Source: Chthonomonas sp. UBA2391 (GTDB lineage: Bacteria; Armatimonadota; Fimbriimonadia; Fimbriimonadales; Fimbriimonadaceae). From it: a DNA stretch of 9,573 nt. Both the position numbers and the translations under genes were made by a program. The stretch covers positions 14,697 through 24,269 of the forward strand of contig DDSL01000076.1 in assembly GCA_002343825.1 (NCBI GenBank). The letters run 5' to 3'. The notes beneath the pieces are model-generated. The model was not told the DNA's origin, did no database searches, and was given only the letters and a program-made list of their open reading frames with translations. This document shows, piece by piece, positions 1 to 6,176 of the stretch; position 1 is the first letter of the stretch; each line of letters opens with the position of its first letter.

Positions 1-1104
1 GATCATTCCCGTGCGCTCTCCGGTCGAGAGCATCTCCAAAACGGTGGGGGTCACAACGCCAGTTTCGGCCATCGTCTGGGTGATGGGGGCGCCCGAGCTC
101 AGCTTGTCGGCCGCATTGCTCATCCGAGACCGGATGTATTCGTTGCCACAAGCGTCGGCTGCGAGTTGCACCGCTTGGCTCACCGGGACCCCACTGCGAT
201 ACAGTGCCCCGAAGGACCTTCCAAACCTGGCCATGCTAAACATGACGTTGGTTTTTCCGATGAACGGCACCATCCGAACCACGCCATCCCAAAAGTACTT
301 AACCCGCGGATTGTGGAGACCAACGCGCAGAAAGAGGAAGATTCCGACGACCAAGGGCCCGAGCCAAATCCAGGTCTTGGGATCACTGAGCGGATTGTTG
401 AGCCGGATAGGGCTCCCGGGAGCCAGCGCTCCGATGATCATGTTCGCAGCCCCGAAGATGAGAACCGACATGACAAGAGTCAGCTTGGGATAGAAGGTCA
501 CTCGACGCTTCAGATTCCGGAGAGCGATCTCACGGTCAAGGTAGTCCGCGATGTTGCTGAGAGAGGAGTCTACAAACCCGCCCGCTTCTCCGGCGCGGAC
601 CATGCTGATTTCTAGAATCCCAAAGACCTCGGGATAGCGCTGCATACCGTAGCTGATGGGCCGACCGTGAAGGACCTGCTCTTGGAGTTCGGCCAACACC
701 TTCTTGAGTCGGATATCTCGAGCGTGACGAGCAAAGTTCTCCAGAGCATCGTGGGGTCCGACCCCGGCATTGAGCATCGTCGCAAACTGTCGATAGAACT
801 GACTCATCGTCGCCAGCGGGACTTTGCCGAAGATCGGCCCGATCACCTCAGTCATCACCGCCGGGCGACGCATATCCAAATGGGGACTCGCCTGATGGAC
901 CGGGTGCTCATGGGTTCCCTGCTCGGGATTCGCCCGGTAGTCCGCGGCATAGACGGGAATCTCTTGCCCCTCGGGAGCGAGGGCCTCGATGGTGTAGCCC
1001 CGCCGGGTCAAATCCTGCAAAACAGCTTCCAAGTTAGCCCCGCTGACGGTGCCCTTGGTCTCTCTTCCTATGGGGTCGGTTCCTCGGTAGGCAAAAATTG
1101 GCAT
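1..1104 (-). CDS. GspF/PilC-family type II secretion/type IV pilus inner-membrane protein (partial, C-terminus off the window)
   Basis: Reading minus from an ATG at 1104, 368 codons stay open to base 1, so the 3' end is missing. Residues 1-45 form the small N-terminal domain (starts MPIFAYRG, then a G-x-V-x-G-A pattern). Residues about 98-225 are the first T2SSF domain, with the family's AGE-x-GG signature at 171-176. TM segments lie at about 208-226 and 246-262. The second T2SSF domain starts near 288 with MARFGRSFGALYRSGVPVSQA, the typical GspF repeat, and ends in a GERTG motif near the edge. GspF/PilC proteins form the inner-membrane platform that couples the assembly ATPase to pilin or pseudopilin extraction. 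The start follows an AGGG Shine-Dalgarno-like sequence and lies 34 bp after the stop of a paralogous gene, so the two are probably co-transcribed. Whether the machine is a pilus or a secretion system cannot be told from this gene alone. Confidence 0.9.
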   Translation of the reverse strand, partial: MPIFAYRGTDPIGRETKGTVSGANLEAVLQDLTRRGYTIEALAPEGQEIPVYAADYRANPEQGTHEHPVHQASPHLDMRRPAVMTEVIGPIFGKVPLATMSQFYRQFATMLNAGVGPHDALENFARHARDIRLKKVLAELQEQVLHGRPISYGMQRYPEVFGILEISMVRAGEAGGFVDSSLSNIADYLDREIALRNLKRRVTFYPKLTLVMSVLIFGAANMIIGALAPGSPIRLNNPLSDPKTWIWLGPLVVGIFLFLRVGLHNPRVKYFWDGVVRMVPFIGKTNVMFSMARFGRSFGALYRSGVPVSQAVQLAADACGNEYIRSRMSNAADKLSSGAPITQTMAETGVVTPTVLEMLSTGERTGMI

Positions 1105-1138
1105 CGGATCCCTACACTCTTAATACTGGCAACTTTGG

Positions 1139-2590
1139 CTACGGAACTTCGAAGTCCTTGAGAATCGCATCCGGCAGCGTTCGGAACCAAAGGTTGTAGA
1201 CGATCACCAAGACGACCAAGCCGGTGATGAGGAGCCAGGCACACCCGAGGCGACCCGCTGCGAATCGCGTGATCCCCTCTGCGCGATGAAACTCATGAGT
1301 CTCTTGCTGAGAGACCTGTTCGAGCATGGATTCAACGTTGCCCACCTTTTCGCCGGTCGCGATGGCCGATGTGTATTCCCAGTTCAACATTTGCGATTCG
1401 TTCGCCATTGAACTCAGGACCGAGGTCTCGCTGGACCGGTCGAGGACCTCCACCAACTTGTTTCGATGGACCAAATTGGGGACCGCATTGGCCGCGAGCA
1501 TCCAGGCCGTCTGGGGTGCGGCTCCGGCCTTTTGCACTTCCCCCAAAGCCCAGGTCAGGATCGCGTTGGACTCGTGCTGGCTCCGCTTTTTGAGAAAAGG
1601 ATAGAAAGCCGCGGCCCGGTGGCGAGCCATCCGAAACCTTGGACCCAGAAAGACCTTTGAACCTAACCAACCGAGGAAGAGCACCAAAATCGATATCGGT
1701 AGCGCAACAGTCAAAAAGTTCTGGATCAAGCTCCCGAGGACGATGCTCAGTGGTGGGCGCCCGCCATCCGCCCCGGTGCTGAACGAGTTCCACGCCTCCA
1801 CCATGCCCCGCGACCAGCCCATCGCGATCGGGATCAGCAGCGCGGCATTGACGATCAGCACAATCACCCACCAGAACATCCTCCCGATGGTGTGGGCCGC
1901 TTGAGCGACAAACGCAGCTTTTTCGAGCGCGATGGGAAGGCCACCACTCATCTCGCCGACTCGGACGATGCCGCTGAAGTGGGTCGGGAAGAGGTTGGGA
2001 TAGCGCTCCATGCTGTCCGAAATCCGTCGTCCCTCGATGGCTTGTTGGCCGATGAACTCGGCCGCCCGGGCCAGATCGGGCTGACGCGTTTGGCGGGCGA
2101 GGCTGGTGAAGGTTTCTCCCGGCGAGATTCCGGCGCGCAGCATTTGGCTCGCTTGAGCAAAAAAGAACGAGAGGTGATGCTGAGAGGCGGTGGCTTTGGA
2201 ATCAATGAACTCAACCTGGCTCCGGACATCGCGCAAGGACTGGATCCGGACTCCCTTCATGACGAGGTCAGCGATCACTTCTTCGGGGCGATTGGCCAGA
2301 GCCGTTCCTTTCTCAACCCGGCCAAAGGATCGATATCCGACGTACTCGTAACGAACGGTGCCGCTCGTCCCGCTGTTCACGACGGTCTTCGCAGCGGGTT
2401 GGGGCCGGGCCGCGGTCGGCGCCGGGCTTTGTCCAGCTGGGTTTGGCGTGGCTCCGGGGCTCCCGAGCTGGGTTACTCGGATCCCTCGCACCCGCAACAT
2501 GTGTTCGGCCTCTTGCGCAGTTCCAGCGCGAAGTTGCCCCTGAACGGGCCTGCCATCGGAACTCTGGCCGTGATATTCAAAGAGTTGCAT
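1139..2590 (-). CDS. GspF/PilC-family inner-membrane protein with duplicated N-terminal domain
   Basis: A 483-residue protein from ATG 2588-2590. A longer reading to 2647 is possible but would overlap folK much further, and the MQLFEYHG start matches the family N-terminus. Two copies of the small N-terminal module are visible (residues 1-42 and 79-119, both [F/Y]EY-x-G...GR-x-V...G), separated by a Pro/Ala/Thr-rich linker (43-78). The first T2SSF domain is about 137-260, with VGEMSGG at 211-217. The second is about 338-465, with the more divergent ATGEKVGN at 411-418. TM segments lie near 239-257, 291-309 and 449-468. It is longer than a usual GspF/PilC (about 400 aa) because of the extra module and linker. 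The start overlaps the folK stop by 14 bp and a shorter paralogue follows, so translation is probably coupled. The role is inferred as the inner-membrane platform of a pilus- or secretion-type apparatus, perhaps as a hetero-oligomer with the paralogue. Confidence 0.88.
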   Translation of the reverse strand: MQLFEYHGQSSDGRPVQGQLRAGTAQEAEHMLRVRGIRVTQLGSPGATPNPAGQSPAPTAARPQPAAKTVVNSGTSGTVRYEYVGYRSFGRVEKGTALANRPEEVIADLVMKGVRIQSLRDVRSQVEFIDSKATASQHHLSFFFAQASQMLRAGISPGETFTSLARQTRQPDLARAAEFIGQQAIEGRRISDSMERYPNLFPTHFSGIVRVGEMSGGLPIALEKAAFVAQAAHTIGRMFWWVIVLIVNAALLIPIAMGWSRGMVEAWNSFSTGADGGRPPLSIVLGSLIQNFLTVALPISILVLFLGWLGSKVFLGPRFRMARHRAAAFYPFLKKRSQHESNAILTWALGEVQKAGAAPQTAWMLAANAVPNLVHRNKLVEVLDRSSETSVLSSMANESQMLNWEYTSAIATGEKVGNVESMLEQVSQQETHEFHRAEGITRFAAGRLGCAWLLITGLVVLVIVYNLWFRTLPDAILKDFEVP

Positions 2591-3077
2591 CGGGATGGCG
2601 CTCCAATCTTTGGTCCAGACATGCCTCAAGATGGGGAGCGAGCTCACCGACGACCGGGATCGAGGCCGTGGGATCGAGTTCTAACCAAGGCTCAAGGACA
2701 AACCTTCTTTCATGAAGACGGGGATGAGGGAGCCGAAGTTGATAGTCTTGTCGAACATCCTGCCGGAGAGCCAAACTCCCATAGGCTAGGAGGTCGAGGT
2801 CGAGTTCGCGGGGACCATTCACCCGGCGATGGAGTCTTTGGGCTTGCTGTTCAATCTGCTTGAGCCGGAGGAGCAGATCGCGTGGAGAAAGCTCGGTCTG
2901 ACCCAATGCGACCGCATTCCAGAAGTCGGGTTGATCGAGGTCGTAAAGGGGTGCGGTTCGATAGACCTGGCTGAACCTCGGTTCACCGAGGAGGGTGGAA
3001 AGTTCACGCCGGGCGAGGTGAAAACTCGCCTGCAAATCGCCCATGTTGGCGCCGATTCCAACCGCGACCCAGGCCAT
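2577..3077 (-). CDS. folK: 2-amino-4-hydroxy-6-hydroxymethyldihydropteridine pyrophosphokinase (HPPK)
   Basis: A 166-residue protein, the normal HPPK length. HPPK transfers pyrophosphate from ATP to 6-hydroxymethyl-7,8-dihydropterin in cytosolic folate synthesis. Family landmarks are in order: GIGANMGD (7-14), SQVYRTAPL (36-44), PDFWNAV (50-56), IEQQ (75-78), NGPRELDLDLLAYG (87-100, whose two Asp of DLD are the Mg-binding pair) and LPHPRLHERRFVLEPW (116-131). ATG 3075-3077 is the only in-frame start that fits. AAGGAG directly abuts this ATG with no spacer, and a TATACT box ends only 8 bases upstream, so the mRNA may be leaderless. The 3' end overlaps the following GspF/PilC gene by 14 bp. No other folate gene is nearby, so the pairing with secretion genes looks like operon convenience rather than shared function. 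Confidence 0.93.
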   Translation of the reverse strand: MAWVAVGIGANMGDLQASFHLARRELSTLLGEPRFSQVYRTAPLYDLDQPDFWNAVALGQTELSPRDLLLRLKQIEQQAQRLHRRVNGPRELDLDLLAYGSLALRQDVRQDYQLRLPHPRLHERRFVLEPWLELDPTASIPVVGELAPHLEACLDQRLERHPDATL

Positions 3078-3085
3078 CTCCTTAG

Positions 3086-3093
3086 AGTATAAT
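3086..3093. promoter_or_regulatory. Overlapping divergent -10 elements for tRNA-His (+) and folK (-)
   Basis: The plus strand has a consensus TATAAT at 3088-3093, 13 bases before tRNA-His. The minus strand has TATACT covering 3091 to 3086, 8 bases before the folK ATG. The two boxes share the central TATA. I see no good -35 hexamer on either side. Bacterial promoters with symmetric, shared -10 sequence that fire in both directions are a known class. Assignment here is from sequence and position only. Confidence 0.6.
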
Positions 3094-3106
3094 CCGCATC
3101 CCGGGC

Positions 3107-3183
3107 GGCGGGTGTAGCTCAGTGGTTAGAGCGCCTGACTGTGACTCAGGAAGTCGGGGGTTCAAGTCCCCTCATCCGCCCCA
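3107..3183 (+). tRNA. tRNA-His (anticodon GTG)
   Basis: A full cloverleaf can be folded by hand. The acceptor stem is 3108-3114 with 3173-3179. The D arm GCTC/GAGC is 3117-3132. The anticodon stem CCTGA/TCAGG is 3134-3150 with loop CTGTGAC and anticodon GTG at 3141-3143. The T arm is 3156-3172 with loop TTCAAGT, and CCA is encoded at 3181-3183. The extra G at 3107 faces C73 (3180), the G-1:C73 pair that identifies tRNA-His. It has its own TATAAT promoter upstream. Confidence 0.97.
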
Positions 3184-3202
3184 TCTTCCCTTCATTGCCT
3201 CC

Positions 3203-3234
3203 GTGCATCCCAATTGGAGGCGATTGGGATGCAC
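3203..3234. terminator. 12-bp perfect hairpin between convergent tRNA-His and MerR gene
   Basis: GTGCATCCCAAT (3203-3214) pairs perfectly with ATTGGGATGCAC (3223-3234) around an 8-base loop. It lies 20 bases after tRNA-His and 17 bases after the stop of the convergent regulator gene, where a bidirectional terminator is expected. There is no T-tract on either strand, so it is not a classical intrinsic terminator. It could instead act as a processing or stability hairpin. Confidence 0.55.
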
Positions 3235-3250
3235 ACGAGCGCTCTTGCGA

Positions 3251-3775
3251 TCAGAGCTGCTTCAGGACGCTATTGAGAGCCTCGCTGACTCTCTCCAGCT
3301 CTTGCTTCAAGCTTGTACCGGCAACTACGTGTAAGGTTGCGTTGGGAGTGAGACTGATGGAACGGTTCAGCACCCCAACTTTTGCTTCGGCGGCGTTGGC
3401 TTCATCATAGGCCACCGGCACTTCGCGGACGGCGCCTCCGGCAAAGCTCGAAGAGAGCCAGTTGTCCACCAGACCCTCGAGGCGAGCATAGTGCCCACGC
3501 TGTGCTTCTTCCACTTCGCTGATAATTTGGTGGAGCTTCATGCCCTGATCTTGCAAAGCTCTTGCACTGAGAAGGCTCAGGAGATGCTCGTATCCATAGC
3601 GAGCGAACTTTGGCGATCCGAGTGGACGGGGGACCACACTTTGAGCGGTGTAAAACCGGAGCGTTCGCTTGGTAAGAGTTGGTGCTCCACCAGAGGTCAG
3701 AATAGCGTTTGCAGCGTCAATAAGACGATCTGCGGTGAATGGAGCGTACTTGCGGTAGGTCGAGAGTAATGACAT
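3251..3775 (-). CDS. MerR-family transcriptional regulator
   Basis: A 174-residue protein starting at ATG 3773-3775, chosen because AGGAGG sits 5 bases upstream; an in-frame extension to 3838 has no ATG and would run through this ribosome site. The DNA-binding winged helix is seen at about 12-85: RTLRFYTAQSVVPRPLG (37-53), then YGYEHLLSLLSARALQDQGM (60-79) and KLHQI (80-84), typical of MerR. The helix before the RTLRFY motif is longer than in MerR proper. A helical region (85-108) follows, then a C-terminal part with SLTPNATLHV (141-150) and a helix to the end. No metal-binding Cys cluster is present, so a metal sensor is unlikely; the ligand is unknown. It is transcribed alone, convergent to tRNA-His. 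The target is not obvious: repeats in its own upstream region suggest autoregulation. Confidence 0.85.
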   Translation of the reverse strand: MSLLSTYRKYAPFTADRLIDAANAILTSGGAPTLTKRTLRFYTAQSVVPRPLGSPKFARYGYEHLLSLLSARALQDQGMKLHQIISEVEEAQRGHYARLEGLVDNWLSSSFAGGAVREVPVAYDEANAAEAKVGVLNRSISLTPNATLHVVAGTSLKQELERVSEALNSVLKQL

Positions 3776-4078
3776 TTTTCCTCCTATTTTTGATGAGTTA
3801 ACCCAAGGTAACTCCTCTTTTATATACTCCGGAATCAACCTCGTGGGGTCCGGAATTTTCTTGCCCCAAAAAGAACTTTATCTTTTCGGTATTCCATCAT
3901 CTAGCAGTTGTTGGGCCAAACTCAGGATTGGGCTTGTAACTTACCCTAAATTGTTTCCAATGCAAGTATTCCCCGCCATTAAACTTAACTCTAATATTGC
4001 GCAAATCTTGGCAATAAATTGAAATAAGAGGGCACTGCTCCGTAAAGATGCCGTTATCGCGGTCGTCGAATCAACAAT
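3776..4078. other. 303-bp non-coding, AT-richer region between fabG and the MerR gene
   Basis: No convincing gene lies here. The longest readings are about 20 codons without ribosome sites (for example plus 3960-4022 and minus 3900-3835). The region is visibly AT-richer than its neighbours. It should hold the end of the fabG transcript and the promoter of the MerR gene. I found no clear terminator hairpin after fabG. An 8-bp palindrome TTGCGCAA is at 3997-4004, and two TTGGGC copies are at 3911-3916 and 3928-3933. These may be chance. Confidence 0.6.
3795..3856 (-). promoter_or_regulatory. Candidate promoter/operator of the MerR gene
   Basis: On the minus strand a -10-like TATATAAA lies at 3826-3819. 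TCCGGAAT occurs twice on the plus strand, at 3828-3835 and 3849-3856, exactly 21 bp apart (two helical turns), and each copy contains the palindrome TCCGGA. An inverted repeat GAGTTA/TAACTC (3795-3800 and 3809-3814) sits near the expected start of transcription. No good -35 is seen, which fits an activator-dependent promoter. Binding by the MerR-type protein is inferred only. Confidence 0.4.
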
Positions 4079-4810
4079 CTAGACAAACAATCCACCGTCC
4101 ACTTCGATGACCTGACCGGTGACGAAGCCGGCCGCATCGCTCGCCAGGAAGGCGATGACGCCAGCAATATCTCCCGGTTCCCCGAGCCGTCCGAGCGGCG
4201 TGCGTTCCAAGATCCCGGTCCGCATCTCCTCACTCAGCTCGTGGGTCATATCGGTGCTGATGAAACCAGGAGCCACGGCATTGCAGGTGATCCCTCGACT
4301 TCCAAGTTCCTTGGCCAGCGACTTGGTCAGCCCAATTAGCCCGGCCTTGCTCGCGGCATAGTTGGCTTGGCCGGCCGCGCCGTGGACGCCGATCACGCTG
4401 GAGACGTTGATGATCCGTCCGAACCGGGCCTTCATCATGGGTCGGCTGAGGCCCTTGGCGAGCAGAAAAGCACTCGTGAGGTTGATCTGCAAGACCGCAC
4501 TCCAGTCCTCCTCTGACATCCTCATCAACAAGGTGTCCCGGGTGATCCCGGCATTGTTCACCAAGATGTCCACCGCCCCGACCTCTTTGATGAGTTCTTC
4601 AACGGCTGCCGAGTCGCCCACATTGGCGCCGTGACCGGTAGCCGCGCCCCCGAGAGCAGTGATCTCGGCGACGGTGGCTTCGCAATTCTTGGCGCTGGTC
4701 GCGACACACCGGACGGTCGCTCCTTGACGCGCGAGCTCAAGAGCGATCTCCTTTCCGATGCCACGACTCGCCCCCGTCACCAGGGCCGTTCGTCCGGCGA
4801 GGGTGCTCAT
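4079..4810 (-). CDS. fabG: 3-oxoacyl-[acyl-carrier-protein] reductase
   Basis: A 243-residue short-chain dehydrogenase, the usual FabG length. It reduces 3-oxoacyl-ACP to 3-hydroxyacyl-ACP with NADPH in cytosolic type II fatty-acid synthesis. The Rossmann motif TGASRGIG is at 12-19 and NNAG at 85-88. The catalytic set Asn110, Ser138, Tyr151 and Lys155 (YAASK) is complete. PGFISTDM (181-188) and the C-terminal GQVIEVDGG (232-240) are typical of FabG. ATG 4808-4810 is chosen because the protein begins there like its family, GGGGG lies 7 bases upstream, and the ATG overlaps the fabD stop as ATGA. The open frame extends further upstream only as a shadow of fabD. Other SDR reductases cannot be fully excluded by sequence, but pairing with fabD makes FabG very likely. 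Confidence 0.94.
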   Translation of the reverse strand: MSTLAGRTALVTGASRGIGKEIALELARQGATVRCVATSAKNCEATVAEITALGGAATGHGANVGDSAAVEELIKEVGAVDILVNNAGITRDTLLMRMSEEDWSAVLQINLTSAFLLAKGLSRPMMKARFGRIINVSSVIGVHGAAGQANYAASKAGLIGLTKSLAKELGSRGITCNAVAPGFISTDMTHELSEEMRTGILERTPLGRLGEPGDIAGVIAFLASDAAGFVTGQVIEVDGGLFV

Positions 4811-5754
4811 GCCGGTACCCCCTGCAGAGCGGCGACCGCCGATTCGAGTGTCGCAGCGTCGACGACGGGAAGGCCAGCGGCTGATTTGTCGATGCGGCGG
4901 AGGAGTCCAGTCAAGACCTCTCCACTGCCGAATTCCAAGAAGGTCGTCCCGCCCGTCCCGAGCATAACCCCTACCGACTCGGTCCACCTCACGGCGGAAC
5001 GAAGTTGCTCCTTGAGACCCGCGGCCACGGACTCGGCATCCTCCGCCCGGCTCGCCCGTGAGTTGCTGATGACGGGAGCGGACATCGGTCCAAAAGTCGC
5101 TTCGGCCAGGGCTCTCGTCATCTCTTCGGCCGGGGTATCCATGAGCGGGCTATGGAACGCACCGCTGACGTTGAGCGGCAAGGCTCGCTTGGCCCCGCGC
5201 TCGGTCGCCATCACGCAGGCTCGCTGGACGGCATCGGTGTCCCCGCTGATGACGAGCTGACCGGGACAGTTATCGTTGGCAACGACCACCACCGAGCCAG
5301 GGCGACTGGAATCTACGCAGACTTGATCGAGGTCGGCCACCGTCATTCCGAGAATCGCGGCCATGGTTCCCGGCCGTTCGCGACCCGAGGCGGCCATGAT
5401 CTGGCCACGCCGATCAACCAGCCGGGCGGATTGCTCAAGGCTCAGCGCGCCCGATGCGCAAACCGCGGCATATTCACCCACGCTGTGTCCGGCGAAAGCA
5501 ATGGGAGCGAGGTCGGGAACCTCCGCCTGCAGCGCGCGATACGCTGCCAACCCACAGGTGAAGAGGGCGAGCTGGGCGTTTTGGGTTTCGCGAAGTTCTT
5601 CTTCGCTGAATTCGAAGCAAATCCGGCGGATGGGACGATCTGTAGCCACCTCTACGGCCTCGAAGACGTTCCGCGCGGCGGCAAATCGGTCGTGGAGTTC
5701 GAGCCCCATTCCGGGGCGCTGGGAACCCTGACCGGGAAAAGTGGCGACCACCAT
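4807..5754 (-). CDS. fabD: Malonyl-CoA:ACP transacylase
   Basis: A 315-residue protein, close to the usual FabD length (about 310). It moves malonyl from CoA to acyl carrier protein to supply fatty-acid elongation. FPGQGSQRPGMG (6-17) is the N-terminal signature. The nucleophile is Ser91 in GHSVGEYAA (89-97), Arg116 holds the malonyl carboxylate, and His201 in GAFHSPLM (198-205) completes the dyad. NDNCPGQLVISG (160-171) is also typical. ATG 5752-5754 is preferred over an upstream in-frame start at 5865, because family similarity begins at MVVATFPGQG and the extension would run over queF. The ribosome site is weak (AGAG). It is the first gene of the fabD-fabG unit and overlaps fabG by 4 bp, so the two are translationally coupled. 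fabH and acpP are not seen. Confidence 0.95.
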   Translation of the reverse strand: MVVATFPGQGSQRPGMGLELHDRFAAARNVFEAVEVATDRPIRRICFEFSEEELRETQNAQLALFTCGLAAYRALQAEVPDLAPIAFAGHSVGEYAAVCASGALSLEQSARLVDRRGQIMAASGRERPGTMAAILGMTVADLDQVCVDSSRPGSVVVVANDNCPGQLVISGDTDAVQRACVMATERGAKRALPLNVSGAFHSPLMDTPAEEMTRALAEATFGPMSAPVISNSRASRAEDAESVAAGLKEQLRSAVRWTESVGVMLGTGGTTFLEFGSGEVLTGLLRRIDKSAAGLPVVDAATLESAVAALQGVPA

Positions 5755-5804
5755 ATCTCTGGTTGTACCTGTACGAAAGCTCGCCGGGTACCTTTGGAAC
5801 CTAA
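5755..5804. promoter_or_regulatory. 50-bp divergent fabD/queF intergenic region
   Basis: Divergent starts at 5754 (-) and 5805 (+) leave only 50 bases, so the promoters must lie here or reach into the two genes. Plus-strand TACCTT (5789-5794) is a possible -10 about 10 bases before the queF ATG, and TTGTAC (5763-5768) lies upstream at a poor 20-base spacing. The palindrome GGTACC is at 5787-5792. No hexamer pair is convincing, and no queuosine riboswitch-like structure was recognised in so short a leader. Confidence 0.3.
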
Positions 5805-6152
5805 ATGAACTCACTTCTCGAGACTTTTCCGAACCCGGCTCCCGGCCGCGCTTACGTGATCTCACACCTCTTCCCCGAGTTCACCAGCGTCTGCCCCAAG
5901 ACCGGCCAACCCGACTTTGCCACCATCGAACTGGACTACATCCCTTCCGAAGCCTGCATCGAGCTGAAGTCGCTCAAGTTCTATTACAACAGCTTTCGGG
6001 ACAAGGGCATCTTTTACGAGGCTGTCACCAACCAGCTTCTGGAGGAACTGGCGGCCTCCTGTTCGCCCGTCTGGATGCGGGTCACGGCTCGGTTCAACAC
6101 TCGCGGCGGCATTAGCTCCGTCATCGTCGCCGAGCACGGAAACAAACCCTAA
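5805..6152 (+). CDS. queF: NADPH-dependent 7-cyano-7-deazaguanine (preQ0) reductase
   Basis: A 115-residue single-domain QueF of the short (type I) class. It reduces the nitrile of preQ0 to the amine of preQ1 in queuosine tRNA modification. FTSVCPKTGQPDFA (26-39) carries the nucleophile Cys30, which forms the thioimide, and the acid Asp37. ELKSLKFYYNSFRDKGIFYEAVTN (53-76) matches the QueF motif E-x-KS-x-K...FR..G..[H/Y]E, with Glu72 as the substrate-binding acid. NTRGG (98-102) is the conserved end motif. The His common before the Glu is Tyr71 here. Only GGAAC, 4 bases from the ATG, resembles a ribosome site. It diverges from fabD, and the M42 peptidase follows after 24 bp, so the two may share a transcript. 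No other que gene is in view. Confidence 0.93.
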   Translation: MNSLLETFPNPAPGRAYVISHLFPEFTSVCPKTGQPDFATIELDYIPSEACIELKSLKFYYNSFRDKGIFYEAVTNQLLEELAASCSPVWMRVTARFNTRGGISSVIVAEHGNKP

Positions 6153-6176
6153 GGGCTCTGGTACGCTCCCAGCACG

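Noticed and set aside
11..1161. Three plus-strand ORFs of 149-164 codons
   Set aside because: They are antisense to an uninterrupted 368-codon minus frame with clear GspF/PilC motifs.
1892..2863. Plus-strand ORF of 323 codons
   Set aside because: It lies wholly antisense to the GspF/PilC-like gene and folK, both clearly real; it has no domain pattern and looks like a GC-rich frame shadow.
3122..3410. Plus-strand ORFs starting inside tRNA-His
   Set aside because: They begin with translated tRNA sequence and then run antisense to the MerR gene, with no ribosome site or recognisable domain.
3960..4022. 20-codon plus-strand ORF in the AT-richer intergenic region
   Set aside because: No Shine-Dalgarno and no distinctive protein features; short ORFs arise easily in such sequence.
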